Notes under the pieces: model-generated | Told to the model about the DNA's origin: nothing | Databases searched by the model: none | The model's input: only the letters and a program-made list of their open reading frames with translations | Part shown: piece by piece, positions 23,356-25,926 of the stretch | Position numbering within the stretch: position 1 is the stretch's first letter | How the letters are laid out: each line of letters opens with the position of its first letter | Program-made: the position numbers and the translations under genes | Assembly (NCBI GenBank): GCA_050733935.1 | Contig: JBOHUC010000020.1 | Coordinates: forward strand, 1 to 25,926 | Direction of reading: 5' to 3' | DNA length: 25,926 bases | Source: JBOHUC01 sp050733935 | GTDB lineage: Bacteria > Eisenbacteria > RBG-16-71-46 > DASYSL01

Positions 23356-24219
23356 ATGCGGATTCTGGTCACCGGCGCACACGGCATGCTCGGGCAGGAT
23401 CTCGTGCCGCACCTGAGCGACGCGGGACACGACTTGAAGCTCCCCGCACACGGCGACGTGGCGCTCGAGGACGAAGGCGCGCTCGACGGCTGGCTCGGCA
23501 GATGGCGTCCGGAGCGGATCTTTCACCTCGCCGCGTGGACCGACGTCGACGGCTGCGAGAAGGATCCGGATCGCGCGCGGCGCTCGAACGTGGCCGCGAC
23601 CGGCTACGTCGCAGCCCTCGCCGCGGCGTCGAATGCGGAGCTTCTCTATCTCAGCACCGATTACGTGTTCGACGGTTCAGCCACGCGGCCGATCCCGGTC
23701 GAGGCGCAACCGCATCCGCTCGGCGTGTACGGGACGACGAAGTGGGAGGGCGAGCAGATCGTCCGCCGGCTCACCCCGAAGCACTGGATCGTGCGCGTCT
23801 CGTGGCTGTGCGGTCCGCACGGCCGGAACTTCATCGAAGCGATCAAGGCCCGGATCGCCGCGGGCCAGCCGCTCTCGGTCGTGACCGATCAGACCGGAGC
23901 GCCCACGTTCACGTTCGACCTGGCGCCGGCGCTCGTCCGCCTGCCCGAAGTGGCCGAGCCCGGCATCTATCACGTGACGAACCGCGGGATCTGCACGTGG
24001 TACGAGTTCGCGGCCGAGATCGTGCGGCGGTCGGGAGCCGACGTTCCGCTCCGGCGGACGACCACCTGCGAGCTCAATCGTCCGGCGCCGCGCCCCGCCT
24101 ACTCCGTGCTCGACACGTCGAAGGCGGAAGCCGCACTCGGTTCGCCGATGCCAACCTGGCAGGATGCACTCGACCGCTATGACCGCGCCACCGGCGCGCG
24201 AGGAGCCATGCATGTCTGA
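23356..24219 (+). CDS. rmlD: dTDP-4-dehydrorhamnose reductase
   Basis: A 287-residue short-chain dehydrogenase of the extended RmlD type. It reduces dTDP-4-dehydro-L-rhamnose to dTDP-L-rhamnose with NAD(P)H. The start is ATG 23356 after AGGGAG. The nucleotide-binding loop GAHGMLG is at 7-13, the AWTDVDGCE segment and STDYVFDG follow, and the catalytic pair is Tyr125-Lys129 (YGTTK). PTFTFDLA and YHVTNRG are typical of the family. It lies 21 bases after rmlA. The genes for the two middle steps, rmlB and rmlC, are not between or beside them in this window. Other sugar reductases of the family are possible. Confidence 0.9.
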   Translation: MRILVTGAHGMLGQDLVPHLSDAGHDLKLPAHGDVALEDEGALDGWLGRWRPERIFHLAAWTDVDGCEKDPDRARRSNVAATGYVAALAAASNAELLYLSTDYVFDGSATRPIPVEAQPHPLGVYGTTKWEGEQIVRRLTPKHWIVRVSWLCGPHGRNFIEAIKARIAAGQPLSVVTDQTGAPTFTFDLAPALVRLPEVAEPGIYHVTNRGICTWYEFAAEIVRRSGADVPLRRTTTCELNRPAPRPAYSVLDTSKAEAALGSPMPTWQDALDRYDRATGARGAMHV

Positions 24220-24889
24220 GAAGCCCAGGGGGACGACCGGGGCCGACCTGGCCCAGGACGCGCAGCGGTACCTCGACGCGACTGCGGCTGTGCTCGCGAC
24301 CGTGGCACGCACGGAAGGCGCACGCCTCGCCGAAGTCGCGGCCTTGCTCGCGAACCGCCTCCGCGAGGGTCGGACGTTGTTCACGTGCGGGAACGGGGGT
24401 TCCGCTGCCGACGCGCAGCACATCGCGGCCGAGCTGTCCGGGAAGTTCTACCTGAAGCGCCCCGGCCTCCCGGCGGTCGCTCTCACGACCAACACGAGTG
24501 CGCTGACCGCGATCGGAAACGACTTCTCGTTCGACGAGGTGTTCTCCCGGCAACTCGAGGGGCTCGCCCAGCCCGGCGACGTGCTGTTCGCGCTTACGAC
24601 GAGCGGCCGCTCGGCGAACGTCAGGCGCGCCGTCGAATGGGCGCGCGCGAACGGCGTGACGACGGTTGCGTTCACGGGGTCGAAGGGCACGGAGTTTGCC
24701 GCCTCGTGCGACCATGCGTTCGTCGTTCCCTCAGACGACACGCCGCACATCCAGGAGGGGCACATCACGATCGGCCACGCGCTGTGCGCGCTCGCCGAGG
24801 CCGCGCTCTACGGGCCTCACGGCTGGGCCCCGAATCGCGCCCGTGCGGGGATGATCGGCGAGACGGACGCTTCGACGAGGCGCGCTTGA
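24212..24889 (+). CDS. gmhA: SIS-domain sugar-phosphate isomerase, GmhA-like (sedoheptulose 7-phosphate isomerase)
   Basis: A 225-residue cytoplasmic SIS-domain protein. GmhA converts sedoheptulose 7-phosphate to D-glycero-D-manno-heptose 7-phosphate, the first step to ADP- or GDP-heptose for lipopolysaccharide or surface glycans. The signatures are TCGNGGSAADAQHIAAEL, TTNTSALTAIGNDFSFDEVF, ALTTSGRSANV and HIQEGHITIGHALCALAE, the last two carrying phosphate- and metal-binding residues. ATG 24212 is chosen because AGGAG stands six bases upstream; it overlaps the rmlD end by eight bases. Earlier ATGs at 24164 and 24179 lack such a site. No other heptose gene lies in the window. A DiaA-like role is possible but less likely, given the full active-site motifs and sugar context. 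Confidence 0.88.
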   Translation: MSEKPRGTTGADLAQDAQRYLDATAAVLATVARTEGARLAEVAALLANRLREGRTLFTCGNGGSAADAQHIAAELSGKFYLKRPGLPAVALTTNTSALTAIGNDFSFDEVFSRQLEGLAQPGDVLFALTTSGRSANVRRAVEWARANGVTTVAFTGSKGTEFAASCDHAFVVPSDDTPHIQEGHITIGHALCALAEAALYGPHGWAPNRARAGMIGETDASTRRA

Positions 24890-25782
24890 GTTCCGCCGGC
24901 GCGCTCCTTCGGAGCCTCCGGCCCCACCAGTGGATCAAGAACGGGCTCGTTTTCGCGGGCGTGATCTTCGCTGGCGCGCTCGGCGATGCCGAAGCGATCG
25001 GACGCGCGGTCGTCGGCTTCGTCGCGTTCTCGATCCTTTCGGGTGCGGTCTACCTGTTCAACGACTTGAAGGATGCAGAGGCCGACCGCCTCCATCCGAA
25101 GAAGCGGCACCGCCCGATCGCCTCGGGAGCGCTCCCGCCCGGGGTCGCGTGGGCGGGGCTCCTGGTCATCATCGCGCTCGCGGCCGTGCTGAGCGTGTAC
25201 CTGGGGCCGTGGTTTGCGACCACGGCCGGCGCCTATCTCGCGCTCAACCTCGCGTACACGATGGGCCTGAAGAACATGGTGCTCGTCGACGTGCTCGTGA
25301 TCGCGATCGGCTTCGTGCTGCGCGCGATCGCAGGGGTCGAGCTCCTGCGCCCGATCATGCCCGAGGTCGAGCTCTCCCCCTGGCTCCTCGTGTGCACGTT
25401 CTTCCTCGCCCTCTTCATGGCCTGCGGAAAGCGCCGGCAGGAGCTCCTGCGCCAGGACCAGGCGACGACCGGCGAGAGGCGCCGCGTGCTCCTTTCCTAC
25501 ACGGCATCCTTCCTCGACACGCTGGTCACCGTCTGCGCGGCGGCGACGATCGTTGCATATGCGATCTACACGATCTGGCCTGCGACGGTGGAGAAGTTCC
25601 ACACGGCGGGGCTCCTGTGGACCGTTCCGTTCGTGGTCTACGGCGTGTTCCGCTACCTGTGGCTCACCCGCCTCGGCGAGGAGGGGGAGGACCCTTCGAC
25701 CACGCTCACGGCCGACCGGCCGCTCCTCTTGAACGTCGCTCTCTGGATGACCACGGTGGCGGCCGTCCTGTACTGGCGGTGA
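24886..25782 (+). CDS. UbiA-family prenyltransferase, decaprenyl-phosphate phosphoribosyltransferase-like
   Basis: A 298-residue integral membrane protein with about eight or nine hydrophobic helices. The first Asp-rich motif is NDLKDAEAD (Asn59, Asp60, Asp63, Asp67), followed by HPKKRHRPIASG. The second region, MGLKNMVLVDVLVIAIGFVLRAIAG, is typical of the subfamily that transfers phosphoribose from PRPP to polyprenyl phosphate (Rv3806c/UbiA of mycobacteria), giving the precursor of lipid-linked arabinose or ribose. The start is TTG 24886, overlapping the gmhA stop (TTGA) with GAGG five bases before it; the first residues SAGALLRSLRPHQWIKN fit the family. Its stop overlaps ispE. The exact prenyl acceptor is not known. 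No DprE1/DprE2 epimerase genes are in the window. Confidence 0.85.
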   Translation: MSSAGALLRSLRPHQWIKNGLVFAGVIFAGALGDAEAIGRAVVGFVAFSILSGAVYLFNDLKDAEADRLHPKKRHRPIASGALPPGVAWAGLLVIIALAAVLSVYLGPWFATTAGAYLALNLAYTMGLKNMVLVDVLVIAIGFVLRAIAGVELLRPIMPEVELSPWLLVCTFFLALFMACGKRRQELLRQDQATTGERRRVLLSYTASFLDTLVTVCAAATIVAYAIYTIWPATVEKFHTAGLLWTVPFVVYGVFRYLWLTRLGEEGEDPSTTLTADRPLLLNVALWMTTVAAVLYWR

Positions 25783-25926
25783 GCGCGACGCGTCGCTCGA
25801 TCTGTCGCAGGGCCCACGCAAAGATCAACCTCATGCTGGCCGTCGGACCGAAGCGGCCCGACGGTTTTCACGAGGTCGCGACGCTTCTCCAGACGATCTC
25901 GCTTCACGACGTGATCGAGCTTGCGC
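25779..25926 (+). CDS. ispE: 4-diphosphocytidyl-2-C-methyl-D-erythritol kinase, N-terminal part
   Basis: The start of a GHMP-family kinase cut by the window edge. About 49 residues are visible, including AHAKINLMLAVGPKRPDGFHEV, a variant of the IspE signature in which 'KINL' and 'RPDG(Y/F)H' are conserved, then LLQTISLHDVIEL. IspE phosphorylates CDP-methylerythritol in the non-mevalonate isoprenoid pathway. GTG 25779 overlaps the UbiA-like gene's stop (GTGA), implying coupling. The ATP-binding loop lies beyond the window. Confidence 0.88.
   Translation, partial: MSATRRSICRRAHAKINLMLAVGPKRPDGFHEVATLLQTISLHDVIELA

Noticed and set aside
1..25926. tRNA, rRNA, riboswitch or prophage genes
   Set aside because: Read for on both strands by eye; no cloverleaf, conserved rRNA segment, riboswitch core or phage gene was recognised. 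A covariance-model search would be decisive.

Overview
This GC-rich window holds 18 genes or gene ends in an ordinary bacterial layout of short gaps, frequent 4-base overlaps and frequent GTG and TTG starts. Three large secreted proteins end in FlgD-like/T9SS type A-like sorting domains, an architecture common in the FCB group and especially in Candidatus Eisenbacteria and related candidate phyla. I infer an uncultivated bacterium of that kind; the sequence alone does not prove it.

Layout. (1) 1-114 is the 3' end of an IS5-type transposase. (2) 142-6453 is a plus-strand run: a small DUF6941-like protein, an NAD-type 6-phosphogluconate dehydrogenase with an in-frame 15-bp repeat, a soluble GAF histidine kinase overlapping a receiver/PP2C-phosphatase response regulator, then CinA overlapping the RNA cyclic phosphodiesterase ThpR. 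(3) 6558-12974 is an island of two divergent secreted-protein genes: a 1407-aa galactose-oxidase/glyoxal-oxidase-like copper-radical oxidase that appears to carry a second kelch propeller inside its own propeller (minus strand), and a 673-aa eight-repeat propeller protein (plus strand). (4) 13243-17217 holds recA, a strong hairpin, recX, and an overlapping Ser/Thr kinase-FlgO/TolB-like-TPR protein. (5) 17389-19401 encodes a secreted GH43/GH32-like five-bladed propeller protein with a sorting domain. (6) 19506-22211 is alaS, possibly leaderless. (7) 22270-25926 is a tightly packed envelope-sugar and lipid-carrier run: long-form rmlA, rmlD, a GmhA-like isomerase, a UbiA-family polyprenyl-phosphate phosphoribosyltransferase-like protein, and the start of ispE.

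How they fit together. The cinA-thpR and recA-recX pairs are often neighbours in bacteria, so the two secreted genes look like an insertion into a DNA-repair/RNA-processing cluster. The last run suggests production of an activated deoxysugar (dTDP-rhamnose-like), a heptose precursor, and a polyprenyl-linked pentose donor, with ispE supplying isoprenoid precursor for the carrier lipid. The most unusual object is the predicted extracellular copper-radical oxidase: its Cys-Tyr cofactor pair and Tyr/His/His copper ligands can be matched by motif, but its propeller appears split by about 370 residues containing classical kelch repeats. No tRNA, rRNA, CRISPR array or phage module was seen, and no gene-free stretch exceeds 300 bases.
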